Source of the DNA: Macrophomina tecta
Lineage: Eukaryota; Ascomycota; Dothideomycetes; Botryosphaeriales; Botryosphaeriaceae
DNA length: 64,000 bases
NCBI GenBank assembly: GCA_024180945.1
Contig: JAKSGN010000022.1
Location: 930,001 to 994,000 of the forward strand
Reading direction: 5' to 3'
Below the pieces are notes generated by a model. That model did no database searches. It was not told the origin of the DNA and saw only the letters and a list, made by a program, of their open reading frames with translations. Made by a program: the position numbers and the translations under genes. Of this stretch, positions 10,849-21,632 are shown in pieces. The stretch's first letter is position 1, and each line of letters begins with the position of its first letter.

Positions 10849-12222
10849 GGCTGCTGCCGAGTGTTCCTGGAGAGAGCCTGGTGGAGGGGGTGGCCCGCCG
10901 GAGAGCTGTCGATGCGACATCCCACATTCGCGCTTGGCATGAAACGTCATCCCGCACGGAGCGCACGTCTTCCCTCCCGCTTCGCGACGCGCTTAATCCA
11001 TCAACACCATCTTCGACCATTTTCCCGTTGCAGTCGACACATCCACGCACGCAACTTCAACCCGGTGGACCGAGTGTGCAGCTGGCGTTTGATCTGTCTT
11101 CAGGCTTCTTTCAGCTCCGCAGCCCCGCCAAGCGCCTGTATAGCAGCCGCTCATGCCGATTCGCCCGCGCGGCACAGCAAGTCCTATTGTGGCAGTTTTT
11201 GGGGGCTGAAATGCAGGAATAGCACTGCCATCACATACCGATATCCTGGGCCGCGTTTGATCTCCTAGACTTGTTGAGCGTTGCCTGCAGCTAAGCGCCG
11301 TCAACTTACTCGTGAGGTTGGTCGTGATTTGATGGTGCGGCACAGCATATCATGGTGGGGGAAAGAAGAGATCAAGAAAGAGCATGGAGGCCTCCTACAG
11401 GCGAGGCAGGGAATTGCTGACTCTGCTCCGAATCTACTCGGATGCGCAGTGTGGCAATCGTCGGCTCGAACTGAGCCGGGCACCAATCTTGATCTTCAGG
11501 ATTCTCTTCAAGTCCAATGGCTTTCAAAAGGAGGCTCTGTTCCTTGAGCGCTTCATGAGTTGTCCTTTTTTTCTTTTTTTTTTTTTTTTCTTTTTGTCCA
11601 CTAGGGCTTCTGGTCGTTCTGCCGGAGTCCCCGGATGCTCTGATGGCCTGCGTACCAAATTCTCCATGACCCCCTGCAGTACGAAGTGTATGATCGGCCT
11701 TCCTTATCGACGCACCTTTCGGGACTGGCAATGACTGCGCCTCACAAACTCTTGTATCATCTGACTTCCAAAGTCTTCAGCGCCCCGGTAAACCAAACAG
11801 TCGGTGGGCCATGACGGCGTTTCGTTGACATCTAAGAAATAGATGTGGCGGGCTGTCTCAAGACAGCTTCAACCTTGACTGGCTGCCTACATTTTCACAA
11901 CTTTCACTGGCTACCAGGTAGATAGTGGCTGTGCCTTGTCGCCGACGAGGTTCCTTCTCCATGACGATGACGCTAAGAATAGCTCTGCCCGGGCCGTCTG
12001 CTCCTGAGATGCACTGGGGATCGCTTTCCAGGCGGCGAGGCTTTCTCCTCCTGATAGACTTTTTGGCCAGGAATCCATGTATATAATGTAGCTGCCGCTT
12101 TGCTATAGAGCTCAACAGTCCAAGCAAGCTTCCTTTGTCATTTCGCCTTCGCATCTTGAATGTTGTCTTTTCCCGCAAGATTTCTCTCTCAGCTCTCTTC
12201 ATCACATAACACGAGTTACGAT
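10849..12222. other. Intergenic region with a T-tract
   Basis: Two genes diverge from this 1.4-kb region. It contains a strongly T-rich tract at 11566-11595. Open frames on both strands overlap each other and none resembles a known protein. The last 60 bp are pyrimidine-rich, as expected for a fungal 5' leader. Confidence 0.5.
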
Positions 12223-15200
12223 ATGCCTGAATTCCAATCATCCATACCTGGTACCTTCGACGAATCTCCTGAAAAAATCGCTACGAAATTTGAAAGCATC
12301 CAGCTGGACGAGCCGTCTCCAACAATGGCCGCTCCAATTGAGGAACGAGCCCTCGGCCAACTCCAGAATGACGATCAATCCGACCTCCTCGACGCCATTG
12401 ATGAGCTCCGCGCCCACGGTATTAGCAGGCACATCAACCTACCCCAGCTGATCGTTTGCGGAGATCAGTCAGCGGGTAAGAGTTCCCTCCTCGAAGCCAT
12501 CACGCAACTGCCCTTCCCTACAAAAGACGGCATCTGCACCACCTTCGCCACAGAAGTCGCCCTTCGCCGCTCCACCCGCCGCGAAGTCAAGATCACCATC
12601 ATCCCGGGGCCCTCGCGCTCCGACGCCGACAAGGAGCGCCTCCGCCGCTTCCACGCCACCTTCACCAACGCCTCCGACTTCCCGCGCCTCATAGACGACG
12701 CCAAACGGTGTATCAACCCCTCCACATCAACCTCATCTTCCACTCTGGATGGCGATGCCTCTCACGCCTCCGAGAAATCCATCAACGACGATGTCCTCCA
12801 CCTCGACATCTCCGGCCCCTCCTGGCCGCCCCTTACCATCGTCGACCTTCCCGGCCTCATCCAATCCGAATCGCGTGGCCAGACTCCCGCCGACGTGCGC
12901 ACCGTCAAAGCCCTCGTCCGCCGCTACATGGCGAACCCACGCTCCGTTATCCTCGCCGTCGTCGCCGCCCACTACGACTTCGCGAACCAGGGCGTCCTGC
13001 GCCTGGCGCGCGAGGCCGACCCGCACGGGCAGCGCACCCTCGGCATCATCACAAAGCCAGACCGCCTGAACGAGGGGACCGAGGAGGAGAAGGGCGTGGT
13101 ACGCCTCGCGAAGAATGTCGAGCATCCGCTCGCGCTGGGGTGGCTGTCGTCCGCAATCGGGATCATCGCATGGAGGGCTGCGCGTCGGAGGAGCGGGATC
13201 GCGCGGAGAGGGAATTCTTTGACGCGGGCATATGGAAGAGCGTGATGAGGCAGCATGTCGGCGTAGATGCGCTGCGGAAGAGGTTGGGCGGGATACTGCT
13301 GCAACAGATCAGGAGGGAGTTGCCGGCGTTGGTGGGAGAGATTAAAAAGGGGATTGAGGAGTGTGAGGGGGCGCTTGCGCGGTTGGGCGAGCCGAGGGAG
13401 AATGCGCGGGATCAGAGGGAGTTTCTCGTGCGGATCAGTAAGGACTTTGAGAAGCTGACGGCGGACGCTGTGAATGGGACGTATCGGCATCCGTTCTTCA
13501 AGGTCGCTGAAGGAGAAGAAACGGACCGACGCCTCAGATCGCTGGTGCAGAACAGCAACGAGGAATTCGCGCGCGTCATGCGCACCTACGGGCATCAGTG
13601 TCTTATTGATGACAGAAAGCTGGCCGAGCTACAGACTAAACGACCCAGCAGTTCTTCGTCTTCTCTGGAGAATGTCGCGCCTAGACCTACAGTCAAGTCA
13701 CGGCTCGAGTACCTCGAGGGGGTCAAGGACCTCATTCGGAGCAGCAGAGGCCTCGAGCTTCCCGGAACGTTCAATCCTTTGCTCGTCGCTGACCTTTTCC
13801 GAAACCAGTCTCAACCATGGGAGGCGATTGCGAAGGAACATGCCGATGTTGTCTGGCAAACAGCCCTCGAGTTCTTGGAGGACGTCCTAGGGAATTTGGC
13901 CGAGGGGGATACGTACTTTGTGCTGTTGAAGGACCACGTTGAGCCCGCCATGGACGCTATGCGTCGGGATCTACTGAAGAAGGTCCAGGAACTCCTGTAC
14001 CCATACCGATCTGCGGGCTTGATCACGTATCATCCCCAATTCGTGGAGTCCGTCAAACAGACGCGTAAGGGGCACCGTAATGATGATATCATCCAGAATT
14101 TGGCGCTCCGGTACGGTACTTCGACAGTGCAGACGACGCTGGAGGATATTGCTCGGGTTATTGCATCCACAGAGGATGATTCGGCGGACGATTTCGCTTC
14201 AGTGGAATTACTATATTGCATGGAGGCTTTTTATAAGGTGAGCAGACTGTGTCTCAGAACTTCATAGCCCCTTCACTTACTGATGTGATTTCATAGGTAG
14301 CGCTCAACATTTTCGTCGATAACATTGCCACTCTTGCGGTTGAGAACTGCCTTATCGGAAAGCTTGCAGACATTTTCTCACCCACTGTGGTGGCGTTGAT
14401 GGATGATGAGACACTCTCACGCCTTGCGTCTGAGACCGAGGACATCAAAAACGAGAGGGAGGTGCTTAAGGGGAGGCTGAAGAACTTGCAACAAGGCGCG
14501 AGGATTATCAAAAGGCAAGCCCAGGTGGGGTATTCGACAGCGGCCGGTAGGTAGTTTCCTTCAACCATTTCACCTGTAGTTTCCAATATAGCTTCCTCTT
14601 CATCTTCCATGCTGCCATAGTCTTCATTGCTGCTAAATCTATTTCCGGAATGCTAATGCCGGCCGTCTCCAGCTCCCAGAAAGCAAGCGGCCCGCAACCC
14701 TCAACCTCAGAACAGACGACAGCCTCAGCGACCCGCACAGCCAGCCCACAGGCCCGCTCCTGAGTCGCCGTACACGAGAGTCAAGCCGAATCAGGACCAA
14801 AATCGCTCATCCCCAACGCCGTCACTGTCGCGCTCCGTGCCGTCAGTTCCTTCATCCGCCCAGCCCACTCCGGCCAACTCGCCGCAGAGACGCCATGGTA
14901 TGTAACTGACCACGCCGCTGTCCGCGTCTTTGAGGACTCACAGGCACAAAAAGGCAAAGGTAGTCCCACCCACGCCTTCACACAAGCTCAAAACCCATTC
15001 GGCCGCTATGGCGGCGGCAACAGCGGCAATAGCATTAGCGGTGGCGTCGTCGTCCACGATGACGTCGTCGTCCACGATGACGTCGACGACGATGACAATG
15101 ATTCCGCTCAAGATTGGAAGTCAAGAAAATTTCAGATGAGGATTTCAATGGAAGACGAGGGGGACTCTTCCAACCAGAGTAGCAGCCCAGTTGCCGCGCT

Positions 15201-15261
15201 CTCCGCGGGGTTGGCTGGTTTCCATATTTCATCCTCGCCTTCCTCTGCCACCGATACGTGA
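12223..15261 (+). CDS. Dynamin-family (Mx-like) GTPase, interrupted by a one-base frameshift
   Basis: Fungal dynamin-like GTPases of this type remodel membranes, but the specific role is unknown. The N-terminal GTPase domain is clear: P-loop GDQSAGKSSLLEAI (near residue 85), CTTFATEVALRR, DLPGL and GIITKPDRL. At 13144-13145 the frame breaks: the upstream frame reads NVEHPLALGW and then nonsense to a stop at 13243, while the frame one base over continues directly with VVRNRDHRMEGC. That fits loss of one base after the GW codons. The stalk follows (KDFEKLTADAVNGTYRHPFF, YLEGVKDLIRSSRG) and then a GED-like helix (VALNIFVDNIATLAVENCL). Introns are placed at 14238-14296, 14547-14672 and 14898-14959; the last uses an AAG acceptor because the nearer CAG at 14943 leads at once to a stop. 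The tail is low-complexity with a VVVHDD repeat. The break could be a real mutation or an assembly error; as written only 340 residues are made. Confidence 0.82.
15046..15081 (+). repeat. Two 18-bp coding repeats in the dynamin tail
   Basis: The unit GTCGTCGTCCACGATGAC is present twice in tandem without mismatch, at 15046-15063 and 15064-15081. In the dynamin reading frame it encodes VVVHDD twice, followed by an acidic run. Confidence 0.85.
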
Positions 15262-16385
15262 AAGCGAGAAGGTTAACGTTCTTTTCGTTTCCTTTCTTTA
15301 TTTTTTTCTTTTTTTCCATCTATCTTCTTGTTCGTTAATTCGCCTCGGTTATCTATACCAGCTCCAGAAAGTATGGAAGTTTCGGTCGATTTATTTGAAA
15401 ACAATTGATTCACATTGAGACATGACAAGATGCTTGGGACCAGTTCCAGTTTTCGAGTTTCGTGCCACTCTGTTACCTGCAATCACGATGTCGAAGGTCT
15501 ACAGGAGCCATCGACGCAGTTTTCGGCATACTTTCGCTCCTCGTGCTCGGCATATCAGGTCGATGGAGGTGTGTCATGCGCGCCGCAGGTGTGGGCTATA
15601 CAACGCGCGGAGCGGGAGGGGCTAACATTTTCCATCAGGCTTGATAAGTCTAAAGTTGAAACATGGCAAGCGGTAGGGATTTGCGCACGATCAAAAGGAT
15701 CTCTTGCTAGCGCCATGTTTTATGGTCTCGTCCGAAGACAAGACTTTCACGAACACGACGGAGCATCCGTACCCGAAACACCCCCGGTGGCGTCCAATAG
15801 CTGTTCCTGTTTACACTTAAATTTCTCGACAAAAGTAAGCTTTATAAACGACATGCGACGCTTCCGTGAAACGCATTCTCGTCTCCCGTGTTTTTACTGG
15901 TCAGTCCTTAGCGTCCTTTCGTATTCTGTCAATGTTAAGCGTATGTGCAACCCATGGTAAACCTCATTAGCTTGGAGAACGTTGTTAATGCCCAGTGATT
16001 TAGAAGTATGAAGAGGACGAGCCTGGCCCTCGACAACCGCAGTTCTTCCACAAAATAAGGCTTTGTGGCGCACAAGCGGAGGCGGGATTCTCCATGCCTG
16101 GGCGACGTAACAGATCCTGAGTAGTCAATAGGAACATGTCGGAAGGCTGCAGGTCGATCCGGAGCCGGAGAGCTGCGGAGTAGTCGGGCCCAGATGTGTG
16201 AAGGAGAAGCGTGGTTATAACAGCACAGCAGCAGACTGTTGGAAACATATAAAGAGGCCATGGAACGCATCTATCCAACTACCAACACCCTGCAGAACGA
16301 TTCAACAAAAGACAACGAGCTCCTCACGTGGCAGAAGTTCCCACCCACTTCTCTTAGGGGGGAAAAAAAGAGAGAGTATCCAAGC
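15262..16385. other. Intergenic region
   Basis: This 1.1-kb region lies between two plus-strand genes. A T-rich stretch at 15285-15320 just after the dynamin stop probably belongs to its 3' UTR. A 181-codon plus-strand frame at 15415-15960 has no recognisable domain. A TATA-like site near the right end is listed separately. Confidence 0.45.
16246..16254 (+). promoter_or_regulatory. TATA-like element upstream of the secreted-peptide gene
   Basis: CATATAAAG occurs about 130 bp before the start codon of the candidate secreted peptide. Sequence and spacing fit a TATA box, which is commoner in strongly regulated fungal genes than in housekeeping ones. There is no further support. Confidence 0.35.
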
Positions 16386-16791
16386 ATGCGTCTTCCTTCC
16401 GTCCTGACTATCACCGTGGCCGCTTGTGCCAGCTTCGCACTGGCCGTGCCGGCCGCCAATCCCGACCCCGTCCCCGCCCCCGCGGCGCAGCCTGCTGCGG
16501 AGGCCGAGCCCCTGCTCATGGCCGATCAACTGGAGAAACGTCAAGGATGCAATCTGCAAGGTAATAAACTGCAAGTCTGAAGAAGGAGGTTATATCTGTA
16601 TACTTCTTTATCGCTAACCTACCGGCTTCTCACAAGGAATGGACTGCGGTCGTAGCGGTTTTTGGTGGTGTGGTGGGCTCTCGTGCTGCATCAGTGACTT
16701 TCTTCCTCTCCTTGCCTCCTGTGGGTTATTGAACTATTACCTTTGCTAACCATTGGAATTTCCCTTCTCTCAAGCTGGATTGTGCTGTTAA
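16386..16791 (+). CDS. Candidate small secreted cysteine-rich peptide with Kex2 site
   Basis: The first exon (16386-16560) encodes a signal peptide (MRLPSVLTITVAACASFALA), a Pro/Ala-rich propeptide and a dibasic EKR processing site followed by QGCNLQ. A GTAATA donor, a CGCTAAC branch site and a CACAAG acceptor define an intron at 16561-16636. The second exon then continues with GMDCGRSGFWWCGGLSCC. The 3' end is uncertain. A second intron (16721-16774, or 16694-16774 from another donor) uses the TTGCTAAC branch site and CTCAAG acceptor and ends the protein in GLCC at 16791, giving 91 or 82 residues. Without it the frame stops at 16749 with 95 residues. The predicted mature peptide of 30-40 residues has about seven cysteines, as in small fungal effectors or knottin-like peptides. 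I do not recognise a family, and function is unknown. Confidence 0.55.
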
Positions 16792-17926
16792 GCACCCAAC
16801 CGGGTTGGTACTCAAGAGGCCTGGTGTCTGGAGTGGTCAAAGAGGGCTTGGAGTATGTGGAATGCCATCACGGTGAAGAGGCATATATCCAATGACAGAT
16901 GTCGCTCGAGAGTCTCCCATTGGGGCTGCCATGCTTAATATATTCGGTTTGGAGGCTGTTGCTTCTGTATAAGATTCATCTATCCTTCTGCCAGAAACCA
17001 AAGACGGACGGGGCCCACAGCGTATTTGTTGACCGTGTAGCGGAGGAGTCTTCGAACCTTAAATCGTGGCCCTGCACGAAGAAGATTCCCTCACTTCAGG
17101 CCGGATCCCTGGTACCCCTCGGCAAGATGGCTTCGGCTGAGGTCGATGAAAATGGATATCACAATGAGAGCAGTAGTAGCTGGTTTGACGATGTTCAGCT
17201 GTAGAGTTTTTTCTGGGCCCCGCATCTCCCGTTTCCTCATATTTCCTCTTCCTCTTCCACCGGCGGTGGAACACGAAATTGTTCATGATTTCTCTCCCGG
17301 TGTTCACGCTCTATGTCTTCTTTTTACTCACTCTTTCTTTTCTTTTCTTTTCTTTTTTTGCTTCAGCTTCGGCAAATCGTAATCACATTCTAGAACAAGC
17401 GAGTGTTTTGCGATTCCTACACGGTCCCCCGAGGATCTCGACAGGAACCAGACTTGATTGGCGACGGGCGTGCAAGACAGGACAGGGGTGTTTTATTGGT
17501 CGCTGGATATGCGTGAACGACATCATCGATCTCCTTGCCTCTTTTGCGTTAGTCCAAAGAAAATACATGGATCTCGCCCCGCACTTTGCCGAGCCGGGAT
17601 GGGCAAGAAACAGGTGCGGAATCTCCCCGTCAAGGAGCCGCGCGGAGAGCAGAGACAAAAGGACGGCCGCACCGGACGGACAGCTTGAAGTCATTCTTCA
17701 TCTGATTTTCCGTGCAACACTGGCCATTTCTGGCATCATCTCGCCATTAGGATTCATGATCATCGCGGTAAACCCGTCGGCTATTTGTAAACATACATAA
17801 CCCCTCTTCGACCTCCACTCTCCCTCCATCCCCCAAAACATCTCCTCCTCCTCCTCCTCTCCTCCATTCCCCCATCCCGCCAGCGCCAAACAAAACCAAC
17901 ACCAGAACAAAAAAAAAAAAAAAAAG
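16792..17926. other. Intergenic region
   Basis: This 1.1-kb region holds no recognisable gene. It has a T-rich stretch at 17330-17365 and becomes very C/T-rich from 17800, which looks like the 5' leader of the next gene. Open frames on both strands lack any domain. Confidence 0.45.
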
Positions 17927-18394
17927 ATGCCACCGAAACCCATCCCCCTCATCTACCGCCTCTTCTTCACCATCCTCGAGCCCGTCTTCGCCCTCAACGG
18001 CGCGTACATCTACGTCGCGACGCCCGCCGCGGCGCTGCAGATCATCACGCCGCCGGCGCTGCACGCGCAGACCGTCCAGCAGACGCCCATCGAGACGCTG
18101 CTGCTCTGGCAAGTGGCGTCGCTGTACGTGCTGTTCGCCTTCGTCGAGGGCGTCGTGCTGCGCTGGGTCGGCCCGCAGCGGCGCGACGTGTGGCGGCTGG
18201 TGATGGGCGGCATCGTCGTGTCGTCGGACGTCGGGCACCTGTGGGCGCTGAAGCTGGTGGCCGAGGCGGCGGGCCAGCCGCGGGCGTGGTGGGACCCGCG
18301 GATGTGGACGCGGTGGGAGGATTGGGGCAATCAGGGGTTGACGTGGTTTGGGTTGACGCTGAGGGTCGCGTTTGTGTTGGGCGTTGGGCTTTGA
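17927..18394 (+). CDS. Small four-helix membrane protein, DUF7704-like
   Basis: A single exon of 155 residues starts at an ATG directly after a run of 17 A. The protein begins MPPKPIPLIYRLFFTILEPV, a conserved opening of a fungal family I know as DUF7704. It has about four hydrophobic segments, at roughly residues 8-35, 55-80, 85-110 and 135-155. Between them are polar loops, including VVLRWVGPQRRDVWRLVMGG and WWDPRMWTRWEDWGNQG. These proteins are predicted integral membrane proteins with no assigned function; some are encoded near secondary-metabolite genes, but none is evident here. A (GA)n run follows the stop codon. Confidence 0.82.
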   Translation: MPPKPIPLIYRLFFTILEPVFALNGAYIYVATPAAALQIITPPALHAQTVQQTPIETLLLWQVASLYVLFAFVEGVVLRWVGPQRRDVWRLVMGGIVVSSDVGHLWALKLVAEAAGQPRAWWDPRMWTRWEDWGNQGLTWFGLTLRVAFVLGVGL

Positions 18395-18796
18395 GAGAGA
18401 GAGAGAGAGAGGGGAGGAGGGAGCGAGCGAGCAAGCGAGAGGTTGCGCGAAGTCCGGGTGCGAGAGCAGCGGCGGAACCGTTTTCGGGTTGGATGGCAAC
18501 GTGGTTCGTGGCGGGGTAACGAACGCGAGGAGAAGATGGATGTGATAGGGCTTGTTTCGTGTTTTCAAAACCACACGCACGATTGGAGTCTCTCAGAATA
18601 TGTGGGGATGGTGGCTATAACCTAAGGAGGCAAGGAGACTGTAGAGGATCTTTGGCCAAGGGAAATAAAAAAAAATGAGATGAACGTGGTACTTTCCATC
18701 TTCATGTTCACAGTGTCTTCCTCTGCTGCTCTTTCGACATTCCAGCTTTACATGCGTAGTACAAATATACATACAGGAATTCCCTCATTCCCTTAT
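18395..18796. other. Convergent intergenic region with a GA microsatellite
   Basis: Two genes converge on this 400-bp stretch. Right after the DUF7704 stop codon is a GA dinucleotide run (about 18393-18411). A short A-run lies near 18667-18674. No gene is seen. Confidence 0.55.
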
Positions 18797-20699
18797 CTAT
18801 ACACAAACATCCACCCTCCCCACACTCGGATCATGATCGCTCACCTGCTCCGCCGCGCTCACCCATGTGTTAACGTGCACATGCTCGTACTCGACGCCCC
18901 CACCGCTCACCGCCCCGCTCACAAACACATGATCCAACTGCTGCGCATTCATATCGAACAGATACGTATACCTCTCCACCTCGGCCACTCCCGCAGCTTC
19001 ATCCGCATCCACCAGCTTCCCCTCCTCGGCCAATACGCGCAGCGGCTCAACGAACGCAAACTCGTTGAAATCCCCCGCCACGATGACACGCGCCTCAGCG
19101 TCGGCGGCAAAGACGCTCTGCAGAAACTCCGCCGTCGCGGTGGCCTGCGCGATGCGGCTGTCGACGCCGCCGTTGACAGGTGGCCGCGCATCGCCGTGGA
19201 GAGAGCTCGAGCCGCCCTTGCTCGTCCAGTGCACATTGACGGTCCACAGCCTGCCCTCTCCGTCGGCGGTCTGCCAGAGGGCGGCGAGGGGCTTGCGACT
19301 GTTGGACCAAGCCGCGTTCGTCGGATCGAGGCGGCCTGGGTTGGGAGTGAGAGAAGTCACGTTGACGACGGTTGCGGGCGTGGTAGCGTCGCCAGGGCTG
19401 GGGTCGAGTAGGGCGAGGGCAAGCGGGTTGTACAGGTAGGCGACGCGGATGTTGCCGCCGGGCTGGCCACCATCCTGGAGATCGACGGGATCGATAACGG
19501 AGAAGTTGTAAGCCGGCCCGCCGGCGGCGGCGATGGCGGAGGTGAGAGTCGAGAGGGTGGTGGCCGAGGAGACAATGCCGTCGCCGGTCGTAGGGCCCGA
19601 GTCGTCTTGGACTTCTTGGAGGAAGAGCAGGTCGGGGGAGTGCAGGTAAGTGACGATGTGCTCGGCAACGAGGGGCAGGTGGGTGGAGTTGGGGGCGAGG
19701 TTCTCGACGTTGTAGGAGCCGAAGGTCAGGCCGCTGCAGGTGCCCGTGGAAGTGAGGGTGGTAGCGGGGGGAAGGGCGGGGGAAGCGGAGCTGAGGATCT
19801 CGATGGCGGTTTGGGGCAGGATGTAGTAGAAGCCGAAGGCGTAGTACACGACACCGGTAATATCAGAGAGCGAGTCGCCTAGCTTGACAGTGGAGGGATT
19901 GGTAGTACCGTCGAGGGGGTCGCCGATTATGATGGCCTCGGGGTTGGCGTCTGCACAGTTCAGCATTCTCCCAGACCTTTTTCTTTTTTTTTTTTTTGTT
20001 CGCAGAAGTCGAGGCCTTACCAGCGTCAGTCATGGTCACGCATCCGCGCTCGTTCAATCCTGTCACCGTCCAATTTCCCCTCACCCAAACCTCATCGAAC
20101 GAATTCGGCGTGCCCAGCGCAACGGGCATCTCAATCGTTACCAACTCTCCAATCAAACTCTCCCAGAAATCAAGGCCAAACCGGTCCGGCTGCAGCTTAG
20201 GATTAGTAATCGACACCAGGCTCTGGTTGTTGGGCACAGCGAACACATCGCCGCCGTCCAGGCCCGAGAACTGCTCCGTCGGCGGCGCAAGGCCGGACCC
20301 GCTGCCAATGAGAATAGGCTCCACAACATTGCCGGTTGAGATAACGGCAACGTTGCGCGGCGACGAGAGCTCGGTCAGAAAGAGGTATGCCGACGAAGAA
20401 CGATACTCGGTGACGGTGGCATCAAGCGCGATGCGGTCGCCGACAGTCAAGTTGGCGCCGGCACTGCTGCTGAAGACGTAGATGGAGTCGGAGCCCGGGT
20501 TGTCTGAAGGGCTGGGCGAGCGGATCCAGAAGCCAGAGGGACCCTTGGCCGTGACGATGCCGGTTACATTGGTGACGGATTGGCCGCGGAGAGGCGAAAC
20601 GAAGGCGCCGCCATTGATCTCGCTGATGGTGACGGCGGCGGCAGCACGCAAGCACAGGAGAGCCGCAGCGCTCCACGAGAAGCTCTTTGCAGTCCACAT
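18797..20699 (-). CDS. Secreted endonuclease/exonuclease/phosphatase-fold nuclease
   Basis: Two exons, 20699-20021 and 19950-18797, join across a 70-nt intron and give 610 residues. The N-terminus (MWTAKSFSWSAAALLCLRAA) is a clear signal peptide, so the protein is exported. Residues 25-320 form a beta-rich domain of the kind found before the catalytic part in NucH-like extracellular nucleases (ISEINGGAFVSPLRGQSVTN, GPSGFWIRSPSPSDNPGSDS). The C-terminal half has the DNase I fold in order: FGSYNVENLAP, LLFLQEVQDDSGP (catalytic Glu), NVHWTSKGG, VIVAGDFNEF (Asp and Asn), LDHVFVSG and VSDHDPSVG. All expected metal-binding and catalytic residues are present. The likely role is degradation of extracellular nucleic acid; phosphatase or lipid-phosphatase activity cannot be excluded from fold alone. 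The protein is rich in N-glycosylation sequons. Confidence 0.9.
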
Positions 20700-21632
20700 C
20701 CTATCTTCCTCTGGTCCTGCGGTATTTCAATTGGCGGGTGGCTGCCGGCTTGAGGACGACGGAGCTGCTCGCACCTCTTTCTTCCCTCTCAGCTCGCTGC
20801 GAGCGGAGGCGCATTATATCTGGATGTCGTCGTCATGTTCCAAGCATTCGCCAAGCGCGCAGTGCCGCAAAACAGAAGGTGGGAAAGCTGTTGCAGCAGC
20901 CGGAGCGGCCATGGAGCGGAGATGAGGCGGCTTGGCAAGACCTTCGCGTATCTCGTGCCTGGTCCTCGTTTCTGCTGCTGAGTATCTCATTGGTCGATAC
21001 GGGTGCTTGGCCTTTGTCAGGGACCTCGCCAAAACAGCTGTACGGCCGGGTCCGATGTGTAACTGCTTGTATGCATTGCTTTGGCTGAGCGCCGTTATCG
21101 CTGCGGCGAGTCGGTCGTCGCTTGCGCCGACTTGGTCAATGGGTGGCTGATTGAAGTTTGTTGTCAACCGCGGAGCTGAAACAAAAGCGTTAGCTATAGC
21201 TGCGCCAGACAGCAAGACAAAAATATGAGAGATCCAAAATAAATGTGCACTGTTGACGTCGGAATAAAAGCGACGCGAGGGTTGGAGAAACAGGCAAGAT
21301 CGTCGCACGACTCAGTGCGACTCCGATAGATCTCCAGGAACGGATAGCCGGCACGCGACCAGTCGTGGCCCGACTGGGATGCGTCGACCTCATGGGCCTG
21401 AAGAGGGCTGAACAAAATACGAGGAACGTACTGATAAGGACGCCAAAGGCTCCCTTGGTTAGCCACGGAGACGTCGCCATCCTCCGGGTATCTGTGGGGT
21501 GCGATAACAAGAGCCTGGCACAACACGATTAGCACCCGTAGCCGCCGCTCCATGAAGACGTCAGGCTGAGCTTCAAAGTATGTTAGTCCAGTGGAAAAAA
21601 TGCAAGCAAGTCAGCCGGTTGCTATCATATTA
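20700..21632. other. Intergenic region
   Basis: This 930-bp region lies between the start of the nuclease gene and the 3' end of another minus-strand gene. Short open frames are present on both strands; none shows a domain or codon pattern that I would call coding. Confidence 0.45.

Noticed and set aside
15415..15960. 181-codon plus-strand frame
   Set aside because: No similarity to a known protein and an unconvincing composition; treated as non-coding.
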